The position numbers were made by a program, and so were the translations under genes. From assembly GCA_036924285.1 (NCBI GenBank), contig JAYKYS010000007.1, positions 8,618,001-8,682,000 of the forward strand: a stretch of DNA of 64,000 nt. Reading direction: 5' to 3'. The DNA is from Asterella californica. Its lineage: Eukaryota > Streptophyta > Marchantiopsida > Marchantiales > Aytoniaceae. Positions within the stretch are counted from its first letter, which is position 1, and the number at the start of each line of letters is the position of its first letter. Under the pieces are notes generated by a model. The model had not been told where the DNA came from. It did not search any database and saw nothing but the letters and a program-made list of their open reading frames with translations. Below are positions 33,469-43,589 of the stretch, piece after piece.

Positions 33469-35820
33469 ATGGCCAACCAAGGATCATCAAGTGGGGGTGC
33501 TGCTGCTGCTCAGCAACCTGTTCAGTTTGATGCTGCTACGATGAAGATGTTCCAAGCTTTTTCCATGTTCATGCAGCAGCAGCAGAGCACAGAGAGGAAG
33601 GAGGTGTTAGCAACCAAGGCGTTGCAATCTGTGGTGCACCAGATGGATCAGTTCAAGGGGACAGATATTTCCAAGTACGTGCGATACTATGCTAGGGAGA
33701 TGGAGGTGAACAAGGTACCTGAGAAGGAGATGGTGGAGAACTTTGAACTTGCTGTTGTCCCTGAGATTCGTGGGCGTGTGAAGGAGCTCAAGCAGCAGCA
33801 AGGACAGAGTTGGGAGAGCTTTATGCGCGCTTTGAAGGAGGAGTACTACACTGAAGATTCAGAGAGGGTGACCAAGAGAACGTTCTTGGAGTGGGTGGTT
33901 AAGCCTAACAAAGGTTTGTCTGTAAATGAGCTGTTAAGGGAGTTTGATCGTCAATATGCTCAGCTTTCTAGGACAGAGAAGCTTACACTAGAGGTGGAGA
34001 AGACCGAGCTTTTCCTACAAGCAGCGGACGTGACTATTCAGGAGAAGCTTGAGCTGTTGCTGGAAGACAAGAGTGAGGAGAGAGGATTGAAGACTGACTG
34101 GAAGGAGGTTGAAGAGGCTGTTTCTTTGCTGACCAAGAGACAGAGAAGAAGGGACAAGGTGGTGGTAAGTGAAGCAGCACCTCTGATGATTCCTGTCAAG
34201 CAGTTGCCTACTAAGCCTGCTTTGGTAATTACTAGAGAGGAAGACTCACCGCTTGATGAGTTGATTAAGGGTATGAAGGAGCTTAAGCTTAAGCTCACTA
34301 GGTTAGAAGAGAAGGAGCAGAATGTACAGCCTGCTATGCAGAGACCTCAGATGAGAGAGGGTTTTGTTCATCGTTGTATATGGTGTGATAGCTTAGACCA
34401 TGTAAGAAGAGATTGTGGAGAGTTTTCAGATGCATTGAGGAAGGATCTGATCTTCTTCAAAGATGGTAAGATCCATCTGAGAGAGACTGGGATGATGTTG
34501 GGAACCAACTTTGGCAAGGGTGGTATGAAGAGACTTGTGAATGAGATATCAGCATCACATGCTGTTTATCTTGTGAATGCTGCTACTTGTGGAGTGAAAG
34601 TGGAGATGGAGAGAGAGAAAGGGACTACTGGGTTGTGGTCTGATGTAGTGCGGTCTGTAGCTAGAACAGAGCTAGACAAGGATGTGCTACGAAGGGTTGG
34701 CAACTCAATTCGAGAGGCTACAGGATGGAATGATCCTGTGGATACTATGTCAGTGCATGCTTATGTTGCAAGAAGTCAGCATGAAGCTGTACTAGAAGAA
34801 AAACGCAGGAGGGAGGATGCAGGTGAGGCTTCTACAGCCAAACGACCAGCTACAAGGAGTGAAAGGGCTAGACCAGAGACAAGGCAGGAGACAACACCTA
34901 CTCGGGAGGAGACTATGGAGGATCTACCACCTACAACACCAAAGGAGAAGGAGAGGAGCAAGGAGAAGGGTAAGATGCCTGCATACAAACTTCAGTCTGA
35001 CATTGAGATTGCTACAGACTTGAAGCAGGTGTTAGAGAATCGTATCTTGAATGGGAAGGTTGAGTTTACCTTGGGTGAGATTCTTGGGATTGCAAAGCGT
35101 GAGTTCCATGAGGTTATCATAGATATCATCAAGAGAAAACGTCAGATTTTGGGTGAAGCAGCTACGCTTAACGCTCTAGGGACCAAACTGTCGGAGGATG
35201 AGGAGGATGAGATTGCTGGTTACTGCTCTCAAGTATCAGAGGGGAGTTCGTATCAGCACGTGAGGTTTGAAGATGAGGTGGAAGCATCGCAGAAGAGCCA
35301 TTATTCTCACAACCATTGGGCAAGAGCAACCACAGAGACCTTGGTGAAGTTGGGAGATCTGGAGGAACTTGTGGTGGCATTGATTGATCACGGCTCAGAG
35401 ATTAATCTGATGTCTAAGGAGCTGTACAAGCGTGGAAGGTGGCCCATAGACACCGACCATGGATGGCTTATCCGTGCTGCCAACAACCAGAGGGGAGAAC
35501 TCTATGGTGCTTGTCCCAACATCAAGGTAACTGTGGGTGACATCAGTGATGTTCAGAATTTCTTTGTGCAAGACATGTCAACATATCCTATCATTCTAGG
35601 GCAGCCTTACATTACTGCTGTTAGAATGGAGACACGAGTTATGGATGATGGTTCAGCTTATGCTAGGATACGTAGTAGAGACGGCAAAAGAGCTGTTCAG
35701 TTTTTGACCGTTGCTGCAGAACATGAGAGGAATCGTGACAGCTTGAGAGACCGTCCACTACCTAAGATTACTCAGGAGTTTAGAGAGTTTAGGGGTTTTG
35801 GCAGAGTAATTCTCGCTTGA
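33469..35820 (+). CDS. Gypsy gag-protease polyprotein
   Basis: This is an intact 783-residue frame starting 77 bases after the left LTR. Residues ~30-250 form the retrotransposon capsid-like gag region, Gln- and charged-rich with likely coiled coils. A CCHC zinc knuckle, CIWCDSLDHVRRDC, starts at residue 303. A Lys/Glu-rich linker follows at ~450-510. A retropepsin-like segment, VVALIDHGSEINLMSKELY, has its catalytic Asp near residue 640 (DHGS in place of the common DTGA), followed by the FVQDMSTYPIILGQPYI motif. In this family gag packages the RNA and the protease cleaves the polyprotein. The frame ends at a TGA just where the polymerase frame opens in the +1 frame. Confidence 0.9.
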   Translation: MANQGSSSGGAAAAQQPVQFDAATMKMFQAFSMFMQQQQSTERKEVLATKALQSVVHQMDQFKGTDISKYVRYYAREMEVNKVPEKEMVENFELAVVPEIRGRVKELKQQQGQSWESFMRALKEEYYTEDSERVTKRTFLEWVVKPNKGLSVNELLREFDRQYAQLSRTEKLTLEVEKTELFLQAADVTIQEKLELLLEDKSEERGLKTDWKEVEEAVSLLTKRQRRRDKVVVSEAAPLMIPVKQLPTKPALVITREEDSPLDELIKGMKELKLKLTRLEEKEQNVQPAMQRPQMREGFVHRCIWCDSLDHVRRDCGEFSDALRKDLIFFKDGKIHLRETGMMLGTNFGKGGMKRLVNEISASHAVYLVNAATCGVKVEMEREKGTTGLWSDVVRSVARTELDKDVLRRVGNSIREATGWNDPVDTMSVHAYVARSQHEAVLEEKRRREDAGEASTAKRPATRSERARPETRQETTPTREETMEDLPPTTPKEKERSKEKGKMPAYKLQSDIEIATDLKQVLENRILNGKVEFTLGEILGIAKREFHEVIIDIIKRKRQILGEAATLNALGTKLSEDEEDEIAGYCSQVSEGSSYQHVRFEDEVEASQKSHYSHNHWARATTETLVKLGDLEELVVALIDHGSEINLMSKELYKRGRWPIDTDHGWLIRAANNQRGELYGACPNIKVTVGDISDVQNFFVQDMSTYPIILGQPYITAVRMETRVMDDGSAYARIRSRDGKRAVQFLTVAAEHERNRDSLRDRPLPKITQEFREFRGFGRVILA

Positions 35821-37966
35821 TCAAGTAGAGCATGAAGCTTTATCCACTAGCTTCTTAGGGTTGACTTCATGTGGATCAGTGTGTTATAGGAAGGTTGAGA
35901 ATCTGAAGAGGTTTGAGAGACAACATGTGAAGTGTGTACAGCAGTCTTTGTGGGACAGTGGAGAGTTAGCAGGAGATGAATACATATCTGGAGTGTTTGA
36001 AGAGCAGTATTTGGTAGATACTATAAGGGAGTTGAAATCTATAGTAGAAAGTTCTATAGATGATGTAGATAGAGTGGTGAGAGTGAGCTCCAAGGAGCTT
36101 TATGATGTAATTGATAAGTTTATAGATCGACAAGAGGTGTATGTGGAGACCAAGTACAAGTCAGTGGCAAAGAAAGTCAAACCAGTGGCTTTGCCTTTAC
36201 CACTCGATTACAATCAGAATATGGAGCAAGCTGCACGAGAATCGATGCTTAGAGGACCGAGAAGAATTGGGCACCAGTTTACAGAAACAACACTGAAGGA
36301 CCTGAGGATTGGAGGTGATGGATTTCTTACTGAGCAAGAGAAGAAGAGCTTCAGGGAGATGCTATCTAGGCATGGTAAGGCGTTTGCGTTTGAGTCACAT
36401 GAAGTAGGATGTGTAGATCCAAGTGTAGTTGCACCTATGATAATCTTTACTATACCGCATGTGCTTTGGAATCTACGTCCTATCCCTGTACCTAGAGCTC
36501 ATCTACCAAAGCTGATAGACTTGCTCAACGAGAGGATTAGGATGGGTATCTTGGAACCATCTATAGCTCCCTACTCTAGCAGATGGTTTACTGTTCCGAA
36601 GAAGAGTGGAGCTTTGAGATTCATTCAAGATATGCAGCCAGTTAACAAGGTGACTATCAGGAATATGGGTATAGGACCTATTGTAGACGAGTTTGCAGAG
36701 GCTTTTGCTGGTCGTGCTATCTATTCCATGGGAGACTTATATTCAGGTTATGATCAGTTTCAGTTATCCTCTGAAAGTAGAGACTTGACTACAATGAGGA
36801 CACCTTTGGGGTTACTAAGGATGTGCACCTTGCCACAAGGTGCTACCAATTCTGTAGCACATATGATGAATGGCATGAATAAAGTTTTGAGGGATTTCAT
36901 TCCTGAAAAAACTATGCCATTCCTTGATGATGTGCCGATCAAAGGGTGTGCTGAGGAGGAGAAGAATGAGGTAAAAGATCAGAGGGGGTGCCGTAAGTTT
37001 GTAACAGATCACATAGCTGATTGTGATAAGATACTGAGTCGACTGGAGGAGGTTCATTTGACTTTATCAGGAGCCAAGTCTGTGTTTGGAGTACAAGAGG
37101 TGTTAATAGTGGGACATCTGTGTGGATCTTATGGTCGGAAACCTTGTCCAAACAAGGTTGATGCCATCCGAAGGATGAAGGAGACATGTGGATCGGTTAC
37201 TAAGGTGAGAAGGTTTCTAGGAGCATGTGTGTTTTATCATATATGGATTCCACACTTTGCACATGTAGCAGATCCGTTGTACAAGTTGCTGAGGAAGGGG
37301 CAAAGATTTCAATGGCAAGAGGAGCAAAGCGAGTCTATGAGGAAGTTGAAGGATCTTTTGGCTTCACCACCAACTCTACGGAAGGTAACATATGAGTTGG
37401 GCAGATCTGTTATCCTTACTGTTGATACTAGTCCTATTGGCATTGGATGGGCTGTAGGGCAAGACGATGAGGATGGAAATAGATATGTGGTGCGTTTTGG
37501 TGCTAAGGTATTAAGTTCACGGCAGAGAGACTACCCTCAGGTCAAGAGAGAGCTATGGGGAGTAGTTACTGCAATGAAAAGTGACAAAGAATACTTGATA
37601 GGAGCACCTGTGGTTGTGGAGACAGATTGTTTACCTCTCTTGGGAATGATCACTAGCTGTACAACTCCAGATATTGCTATGTTGAGGTGGATAGCATATA
37701 TCAAGTCCTTGAACCCAGAGTTTAGACATATTGCAGGGAAGGACAATCCTGTGGCAGATATGTTATCAAGGGCTAGGTATTACGATGAGAAAGAAATGAT
37801 AGATGATCAGGAGGATGTGGGAACAGAGTTCTATTCTAGTGCTCTTGCTAGAAGGGATAGAAGCTGTTTTGCAGCCTCGTTGGAGTTTTTTGAGGAAACT
37901 ATGTATGATGGCGAGTGGTTGGATCTTGGGCGCTATTTGAGTTCACTAGAAAGGCAAGAAGGCTAG
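35810..37966 (+). CDS. Gypsy reverse transcriptase and RNase H
   Basis: The frame opens at 35810, overlapping the last 11 bases of gag in the +1 frame. No Met is near its start, so expression would need frameshifting or a fused polyprotein. RT motifs in order: RMGILEPSIAPYSSRWFTVP, LRFIQDMQPVNKVTI, MGDLYSGYDQFQL, RMCTLPQGATNS and the catalytic MPFLDDVPIKG (FLDD in place of YxDD). RNase H follows with SVILTVDTSPIGIGWAVGQ, TDCLPLL and FRHIAGKDNPVADMLSRA. The frame is closed by a single TAG at 37964-37966, after which the same frame continues into integrase. Whether that stop is a mutation or is read through cannot be told from one copy. Confidence 0.88.
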   Translation, partial: FSLDQVEHEALSTSFLGLTSCGSVCYRKVENLKRFERQHVKCVQQSLWDSGELAGDEYISGVFEEQYLVDTIRELKSIVESSIDDVDRVVRVSSKELYDVIDKFIDRQEVYVETKYKSVAKKVKPVALPLPLDYNQNMEQAARESMLRGPRRIGHQFTETTLKDLRIGGDGFLTEQEKKSFREMLSRHGKAFAFESHEVGCVDPSVVAPMIIFTIPHVLWNLRPIPVPRAHLPKLIDLLNERIRMGILEPSIAPYSSRWFTVPKKSGALRFIQDMQPVNKVTIRNMGIGPIVDEFAEAFAGRAIYSMGDLYSGYDQFQLSSESRDLTTMRTPLGLLRMCTLPQGATNSVAHMMNGMNKVLRDFIPEKTMPFLDDVPIKGCAEEEKNEVKDQRGCRKFVTDHIADCDKILSRLEEVHLTLSGAKSVFGVQEVLIVGHLCGSYGRKPCPNKVDAIRRMKETCGSVTKVRRFLGACVFYHIWIPHFAHVADPLYKLLRKGQRFQWQEEQSESMRKLKDLLASPPTLRKVTYELGRSVILTVDTSPIGIGWAVGQDDEDGNRYVVRFGAKVLSSRQRDYPQVKRELWGVVTAMKSDKEYLIGAPVVVETDCLPLLGMITSCTTPDIAMLRWIAYIKSLNPEFRHIAGKDNPVADMLSRARYYDEKEMIDDQEDVGTEFYSSALARRDRSCFAASLEFFEETMYDGEWLDLGRYLSSLERQEG

Positions 37967-38875
37967 TCTGATGCAGATTTCAAGAGGATCCGTAGAACAG
38001 CTTATGGTTACTTTTTACATGGAGGACATCTATGGAAGCGCCCTAAGCTACAAGGAGGTATACCGCAGCGGGTAGTATGTGACTTGGAATTGCAGCAGAA
38101 GCTGATCAAGGAGTTCCATGAGAGTTTATGGGCTGGTCATAGAGGAGTTTGGGCTACATTTGCCAAGATGAAGGAAAAGTATTGGTGGAAGGGTATGTAT
38201 AAGGATGTAGTACAGTTTGTTTCATCTTGTATACCTTGCCAGATGTATTCCAACGTACGTCATCGTGATGGATTGCATCCTACTTATCCTTTAGCCATTC
38301 ATTATAAATGGGTAGTTGATCTGGTAACTATGCCATTTGGACTTGGACAAATGAGGTATCTAGTCTTGGCTAGAGAAGATCTATCTAACCAAGTCGAAGG
38401 CCGTGCCTTGAGGACGAAGACCACTGCTAGTGTCTGCCGCTTTCTACTTGAAGATGTTATTTGTAGGTATGGGTGTGTGGGAAAGATCACTGCAGATAGG
38501 GGTGAGCTGGATGCACAAGAAGCAGTTGAGTTCTTCAAGCGACTGGGAATCAAGTTGGCGTTAACCATTGCTTACAATCCTGAAGGGAATGGCAAGAGCG
38601 AAAGAGGTCATCCGCCAATCATCAAAGCTTTGGTAAAAGCTTGCAAGGGTAAGATCCGTGAATGGCCTAGACTGCTACCATTTGCTTTGTGGGCAGATCG
38701 TACAACTCATAGTACCGTTACAGGTTACATGCCAGCAGAGTTGATACTAGGACAAAAACCTGTGATGCCGATTGAGGAGGTTGTGCCTACTTGGAATGTT
38801 TTGCCATGGGAAGATGGTAGAAGTACGGAGGATCTTCTTGCATTAAGGATCCAGCAGTTAGAACGAAGACACTGA
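37967..38875 (+). CDS. Gypsy integrase, core
   Basis: This is the same frame as RT-RNase H, continuing after the TAG. The zinc-binding region has HESLWAGHRG and CIPCQ (HHCC type). The DDE core shows its first Asp in WVVDLVTMPFG, its second in ITADRGELDA and its Glu in NPEGNGKSERGH. The segment ends with LILGQKPVMPIEE and QQLERR before a TGA. The C-terminal part continues in another frame from about 38880, consistent with one extra base near 38870. The integrase joins element DNA to the host and would determine the 4-bp target duplication. Confidence 0.87.
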   Translation, partial: SDADFKRIRRTAYGYFLHGGHLWKRPKLQGGIPQRVVCDLELQQKLIKEFHESLWAGHRGVWATFAKMKEKYWWKGMYKDVVQFVSSCIPCQMYSNVRHRDGLHPTYPLAIHYKWVVDLVTMPFGLGQMRYLVLAREDLSNQVEGRALRTKTTASVCRFLLEDVICRYGCVGKITADRGELDAQEAVEFFKRLGIKLALTIAYNPEGNGKSERGHPPIIKALVKACKGKIREWPRLLPFALWADRTTHSTVTGYMPAELILGQKPVMPIEEVVPTWNVLPWEDGRSTEDLLALRIQQLERRH

Positions 38876-38879
38876 GGAT

Positions 38880-39266
38880 GTTGCCAAAGCTGTGGAAAGG
38901 TTAAAGACTGCTAGAGAGAGAAACAAAGGCAGATTTGATAGAACGCATAGATTACGACCCAAACCAGTTAAGGAAGGTGATTGGGTGTTAGTCTATGATA
39001 GTAGTCTTGATAATCAGCATAGCGCTATCAGAAAGTTTTCCAAGAGATGGTTCGGACCTTATGTGATGTTAGAAGTTTATGATAATGCCACATACTCTTT
39101 GAGAGAGTTAGATGGTGCGGTGCTCAAGATACCAGTCGCAGGGAAGAGAATCAAGCTCTTTAGAAGGAGAGGGGACTACCAGAACATTGCAGAGCTTACT
39201 GAGGATGAAGCTGAAGACTCAATGGAGGTTGAAGATGAATTTGAAGCTGAAGCTGAAGAGTCTTGA
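38880..39266 (+). CDS. Gypsy integrase, C-terminal domain and acidic tail
   Basis: The frame reads TEDVAKAVERLKTARERNKG, then KPVKEGDWVLVYDSSLDNQH, KFSKRWFGPYVMLEV, TYSLRELDGAVLKI and KRIKLFRRRG, the usual GPY/F-type C-terminal domain of Gypsy integrases. A tail rich in Glu and Asp, built on an E-A-E repeat, follows before the stop. It is offset by one frame from the core. A close relative survives at 54500-54997. Confidence 0.85.
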   Translation, partial: VAKAVERLKTARERNKGRFDRTHRLRPKPVKEGDWVLVYDSSLDNQHSAIRKFSKRWFGPYVMLEVYDNATYSLRELDGAVLKIPVAGKRIKLFRRRGDYQNIAELTEDEAEDSMEVEDEFEAEAEES

Positions 39267-39314
39267 TCTGGATCTGGCACATACCGGAGGATGTGCAGGT
39301 TCAGAGGGGGTGGA

Positions 39315-40688
39315 TGTCGCGCCATTTGGCGGCTACATGCTTGACTTCTACTCCGACGCTTAGGTTTGATAGTTCTAGAAGTTAGCTCATATTACTTCTA
39401 GTCCTTTATATATATGTTTGACACCTTTGCATACGGTGTTAATACTATTTTGAGTCTTAGTAGGCTGATAGTATGTTAGTTATCTTGTTCAAGCATTTGT
39501 GCGCTTGTGCAAGTGACTTCTTACTTGTCTATGACATTCAATGTACATAACTTAGGGTTTCCATGCTGATAGGGGTTTGAGCTCATGGGTTGTACTTACT
39601 TGTCGCCCATGCACGCTTTCTAGCTGATTTAAGTTATTTTTCGGGGCTACGTGTCGTTTGAGGTAGTTCAAGTATTACGCTGGCACTCTAGGGGGCTTGA
39701 CGTGGTAGCTTATGAGTGTAGAAAAGTTACCAGGTAGTTTAAGGCACAAAAGGACAGTCAAGTGGAGCTATGAACTCCCATTGGTCCATTTTTGTCTTTT
39801 GTAAAACTCTAAGTTTAGAAACAGAGCTCTAGAGAAGAGTTCGAGCAATTGGTGAGGTATCTTCGAAATCTGAGAGCACAGGAGGAGAGAGCTCGTCGTG
39901 CCAAGCACTGTCAGTGAAATTTTTGCTCGATTTGGATCAATAAACAAGGAGTTATTCCCAATTGAAGTTCGGATTGTGCCAAAACTGCGTCACTTTTGTT
40001 GATTTTGGGGTTTTCGGTGCCAATTGCAGCACAATTGAGGAAATCACTTCAAAACTTCGTGGTTGCGTTCACTGTCAGGAGGGCTACGACTGTCCAAAAA
40101 GTTTCGAATCATTTGATTAATTGAGTAATTCAGGGCGGCCGCTGAAGCAGAGGGGGTCTGAAAAGCTCTTAATCTAGAGCAGCGACTTTAGAGAAGGAGA
40201 TCTGGAGTTCTACAAACATTCAGGAGTCCTAACTTCACAGGGATTTTCAGCATCCTGTAGACTTCAAATACTGTGAGAAGATTTGAAATTCATCGAGCCA
40301 ATTCTCTGTTCTATGTCTGAATAGCTGTCTAGGTACCAGAAATTGTCATAATTCTCTTATTCAGAACTTTTCTGTTCATATCTCCTGTGTCAGAATTTGA
40401 TCTCAGGTTGAAACTTCGTCTGTGAGTTCAGTAGTACCTCATTTGCATGTAGGGGAAGTTTAGAAGTCTAAACCTTCATAGTTTTCCTCTCTTTGAGTGT
40501 CAAAGTTCACCGCTTAAACCTATTACTACTAGTTAAACCTAAATTTCACCTTTTGAGCATATCAGAGGATCCTACACTCCTGTGTGAGTGTTTATAGCTC
40601 CTGTTGTGACCTGAAAGCCAACCTCTTGAGTAAACAACCACAGCCAGAAGCCCGGCGCTTTCCTAGGTAGACGGATCACACTCCGACA
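39315..40688 (+). repeat. Right LTR of the inserted Gypsy element
   Basis: This is the partner of 32019-33392, of equal length, with about 15 single-base differences seen by eye. It is preceded by the polypurine tract at 39302-39310 and followed by the acgc duplication at 40689-40692. Confidence 0.95.
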
Positions 40689-41388
40689 ACGCTCACATAA
40701 TTCCTCAAGTATTGATTCAGAACTGAGTTAACTCGTTCCGTTTGCCCATCTGTTTCCGGATGAAAGGCGGTACTAAATTTTAACTTAGTCCTCAATTTTT
40801 GGAACAAATGTTTTCAAAAGACACTTGTGAACTTAGAGTCTCTATCTGAAATAATACTCCGAGGTAATCCATGTGAACGCCACCAAGTATCTAGGAACAA
40901 ACGAGAAGTCGTGAACGCTGTTGCAGTATCCAAGGTCGGAGCAAACTTCGCTAGTTTGCTAAACTGATCAACTATCACAAAAATCGTGTTGTATCCATTC
41001 AAGTCAGGCAGAGAGGTAATGAAGTCCATGCTAATACTTTCCCAAGGTCTGGCTGGAATCGGCAGAGGATGAAGCAACCCTTGTTTCTTCTCATAAGAAA
41101 CGCGGTTCGCTTGACAAGTTACACATGTTTTCACAAAGTGGGCAACATCGTCTTTCATGTGGGACCAATAAAACTTTTTAGCTATCACTGCTAAAGTGGA
41201 CTTTTCTCCTTTATGGTCTGATAAGGGCGCATCGTGATATTCTTTAACAACTTGGTCCTAAGTTTTCCTTGTCCCACATAAACCCGACTTTGCTTGAACA
41301 TGAGTAAACCATGTCTTAGCTGCATGTTCTGCAACTTCACTCCTCTCTTGAGCTGTTCCAGATACCCCTCCGCTTGGTCGTCGCCCAT
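40689..41388 (-). pseudogene. Chromovirus integrase, N-terminal zinc domain and catalytic core
   Basis: Minus-strand translation gives KKFYWSHMKDDVAHFVKTC, VTCQANR, PIPARPWESISMDFITSLPD (first catalytic Asp), IISDRDSKFTSVF (second Asp) and, after a TGA replacing the usual Trp codon, [16 protein letters not shown] (Glu). It continues to LRNYVS at the insertion point. The rest is at 31263-32018. The nonsense codon at about 40811-40813 and stops in the upstream linker show that the element was no longer intact. Confidence 0.88.
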
Positions 41389-41439
41389 GTAACCTTCACG
41401 TATTCACCTCTCCAAGTCTGACTCCTTAGGATACATAGC

Positions 41440-42211
41440 TCACAAAATCTGTGTAGACAATGGAAGATATTCTTCCTTGCGGCTCAAGGCGTCAGGAACC
41501 ACATTGTCCTTTTTCGCTTTATGGATTAATTCCACATTCATGAGCGCTAAGGTATCGTGCCACCGTAGTTGCTTTGACGTCACCCAATCTTGTGTCTCAA
41601 AGTACTTGCGCGAAATATTATCAGTATACACTTGGGTTTTGTGAAGTCCAAAGTAATGCCGTCATTTCCTCAAGCAATGAACCACTGCAAACAGTTCCTT
41701 CTCGTGAGTCGGCCATCGACTTTCTGTTCCAGATAACTTCTTGCTTTCATACGCTACATGTTTTCCATCCTCACCAACACTCCACCAATCGCATAGTCGC
41801 TCACGTCGGTATGCACTTCGAATGGTTTGTCGAACTCTGGCAGCTTCAAAACTGGCGCCTTTGACAAAATAGCTTTGATCGTCTGAAACGCATCATCCAC
41901 CTCCTTGATCCAACTTACTTGTGCGTCTTTGCCCGTCCAGTCCTTCAGCGGCTTCGCGATCTTTGAAAACCCCTTCACATACTTGCGGTAGAACTGCGTC
42001 AATCCTAAGAAACGTCGCATCCCCTTCACTGTAGTCGGAGGCTCCCAAGTCACAATCGCGTCCACCTTCTGCATATCCGGGCCGACTCTTTCTGCACTAA
42101 TGACATATCCCAAGAAGTTAATGCGCTCCAAACCAAACTCACTCTTGTCAACGTTGGCAAACAGCTTATGCTCCCCCATCTTCGTCAACACCACCCTTAG
42201 CTGCTCCGCGT
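41440..42211 (-). pseudogene. Chromovirus RT C-terminus and RNase H
   Basis: The minus strand from 42211 reads AEQLRVVLTKMGEHKLFANV, FGLERINFLGYVIS, RRFLGLTQFYRKYVKGFS and then RNase H (PFEVHTDVSDYAIGGVL). After a frame break it continues with QVYTDNISRKYFETQ and KKDNVVPDALSRKEEY. It joins the RT at 47379-48595 across the 42212-47378 insertion: SKTLESHA on one side and EQLRVV on the other form one uninterrupted protein sequence. Confidence 0.88.
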
Positions 42212-42516
42212 TGTCGTGATGTGAATCATTTCACATAGTGAATAATTCACCTCTCAGTTAGAAATTAGTCTCTTTGAGTGAAGCTAAGAATTCAGAGAAG
42301 TTGACTTTGGAGGAAGTGAGCATTCGAAAATCTGAAAACACCATGGTGTAGATCTCGTCGCGCTGATCACCGTGGTATGTTCAAAAGTTGCAAACAGAGT
42401 TGCAGGCGAAAAGTTACTTGGAGTTCTTCTACAAGATTTCTGATACCGGGAAATTTACCATAAATCTGAGTGAGTTCGAGAAATATGTTTTAGATTTTAT
42501 TCATGTAGATTGTAAA

Positions 42517-42551
42517 CCAACTCAGCTACCGAAGATCGGTAGCTGAGTTGG
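42517..42551. repeat. Perfect 15-bp inverted repeat at the head of a SINE
   Basis: CCAACTCAGCTACCG (42517-42531) and CGGTAGCTGAGTTGG (42537-42551) are exact reverse complements around a 5-base loop. The right arm contains the RNA polymerase III A box of the tRNA-like head, so the left arm is an inverted copy of the A box region. Confidence 0.9.
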
Positions 42552-42752
42552 TTGGTTCTCAGACCTCTAAGCGAAAGGTCTGGGGTTCAAGCCCGCCTGC
42601 TCCCGGTTGGAGGTGCAAGAAGTCGATGTATGTGCTATATGTGCAATCTAGTCCGGGTACGGTGTGGTTACTCACAAAGGACAGTTCGATGCCCCTTGAA
42701 GGGATAAAGCGGACAAGTTAATAACTTTAACTTTAACTTTTAACTTTATTTG
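42533..42752 (+). mobile_element. tRNA-derived SINE
   Basis: An A box, TAGCTGAGTTGG (42540-42551), and a B box, GGTTCAAGCCC (42584-42594), have tRNA-like spacing, with a paired anticodon-arm-like segment (AGACCT/AGGTCT) between them. A non-tRNA body follows, ending in a tail of imperfect TAACTT repeats at about 42718-42750. These are hallmarks of a SINE transcribed by RNA polymerase III. Exact ends and target duplication are unclear. It lies inside the solo LTR, so it is younger than that insertion or was part of that LTR copy. Confidence 0.75.
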
Positions 42753-42879
42753 TTTGCATTTCGAAATGTGCAAAAAGAACATGTCTAGAGAAAGTTAAGG
42801 CACTTCGTGTTAACAAAAGAAAGATGAAATACCGCAGCTTCCTAGCATATCAGCTTAGAAACTGGTCTCTAAAACTAGT

Positions 42880-43130
42880 TGTGAGATCAGCTTCCGTGGT
42901 GGAGCTGAGAAACTTGTAGGGAGGAGGTCTCCAGATCAAATCCCTTCAGACTCACAACCGGCTTGGAGTAGGCTGGCCCCTTCGAGAGAATATGAGGGGC
43001 ACCAAGTTGCCTAGGGGAGGGACACTAGATGTCCCTTAAACGTACCGTGAATGCGAGACGCCTCTGTCTACCCCTGCACTAGTGCAGTAACCTAGTGTGG
43101 ATGCTAGAGGGAGATTATCACCTGATTTTG
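42880..43130 (+). mobile_element. Possible second SINE-like segment
   Basis: A B-box-like GATCAAATCCC near 42936 follows an A-box-like TGGAGCTGAG near 42901. Non-coding sequence with ctgcactagtgcag and gatgctagaggg follows. The sequence is absent from the related LTR at 55044-56563, as expected for an insertion. Ends are not defined and no terminal repeat tail is obvious. Confidence 0.35.
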
Positions 43131-43506
43131 AAATGGACCTCACGTCTTCGAGTTGTCGGGGTCACTAGTACGGATTCGGTTGCGGCCCTCTAAGTCCTGA
43201 GGTAGCGAGATGACATCAAAGATACTCCAAGTTGGTACCAAAATTTTGTCATATTATTCACTTGAGTCAAAAAATCAAGTGAAACTGATATCTGAGGCAA
43301 TACTTACGACATTTCGAAGTTTAAGGGGGCCGGAAAACGACAATGATGATAATTGAGGCTCCATGTGTCAGAATGAGGTGATTTCGATGGCCAGAGGTAG
43401 CCGTGGTGGAGTTACTTCAGATGGAGGTGTCAAATGCTGATTGTACGATCGAATTGATGACCGTCGGTACAGATGAACCTGCGAAGCTTAGTGAAATAGT
43501 CTTCTT

Positions 43507-43510
43507 ACGT
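43507..43510. repeat. 4-bp target duplication (acgt) of the nested solo LTR
   Basis: The bases acgt immediately precede TGTCGTGTC at 43511. They recur at 46775-46778 immediately after GACACGACA, which defines the nested insertion. Confidence 0.8.
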
Positions 43511-43589
43511 TGTCGTGTCGTGGACCGGCTCCTATCTGAAATTTAAACTTCGATGCTTGCCGTTCCAAAGACACTCATGAGAAGATAAG

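Larger units (their letters stand above)
32019..40688 (+). mobile_element. Nearly complete Gypsy LTR retrotransposon inserted in the chromovirus integrase
   Basis: The element is 8670 bp, bounded by two 1374-bp LTRs that both begin TGTCGCG and end CCGACA, with acgc duplications. By eye the LTRs differ at about 15 positions, which implies a fairly recent insertion. Internal order is gag-protease (33469-35820), RT-RNase H (35810-37966), integrase (37967-38875 and 38880-39266) and a polypurine tract, cagaggggg, just before the right LTR. No chromodomain is visible after the integrase. Two frameshift points and one in-frame stop interrupt the coding region. Confidence 0.93.
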
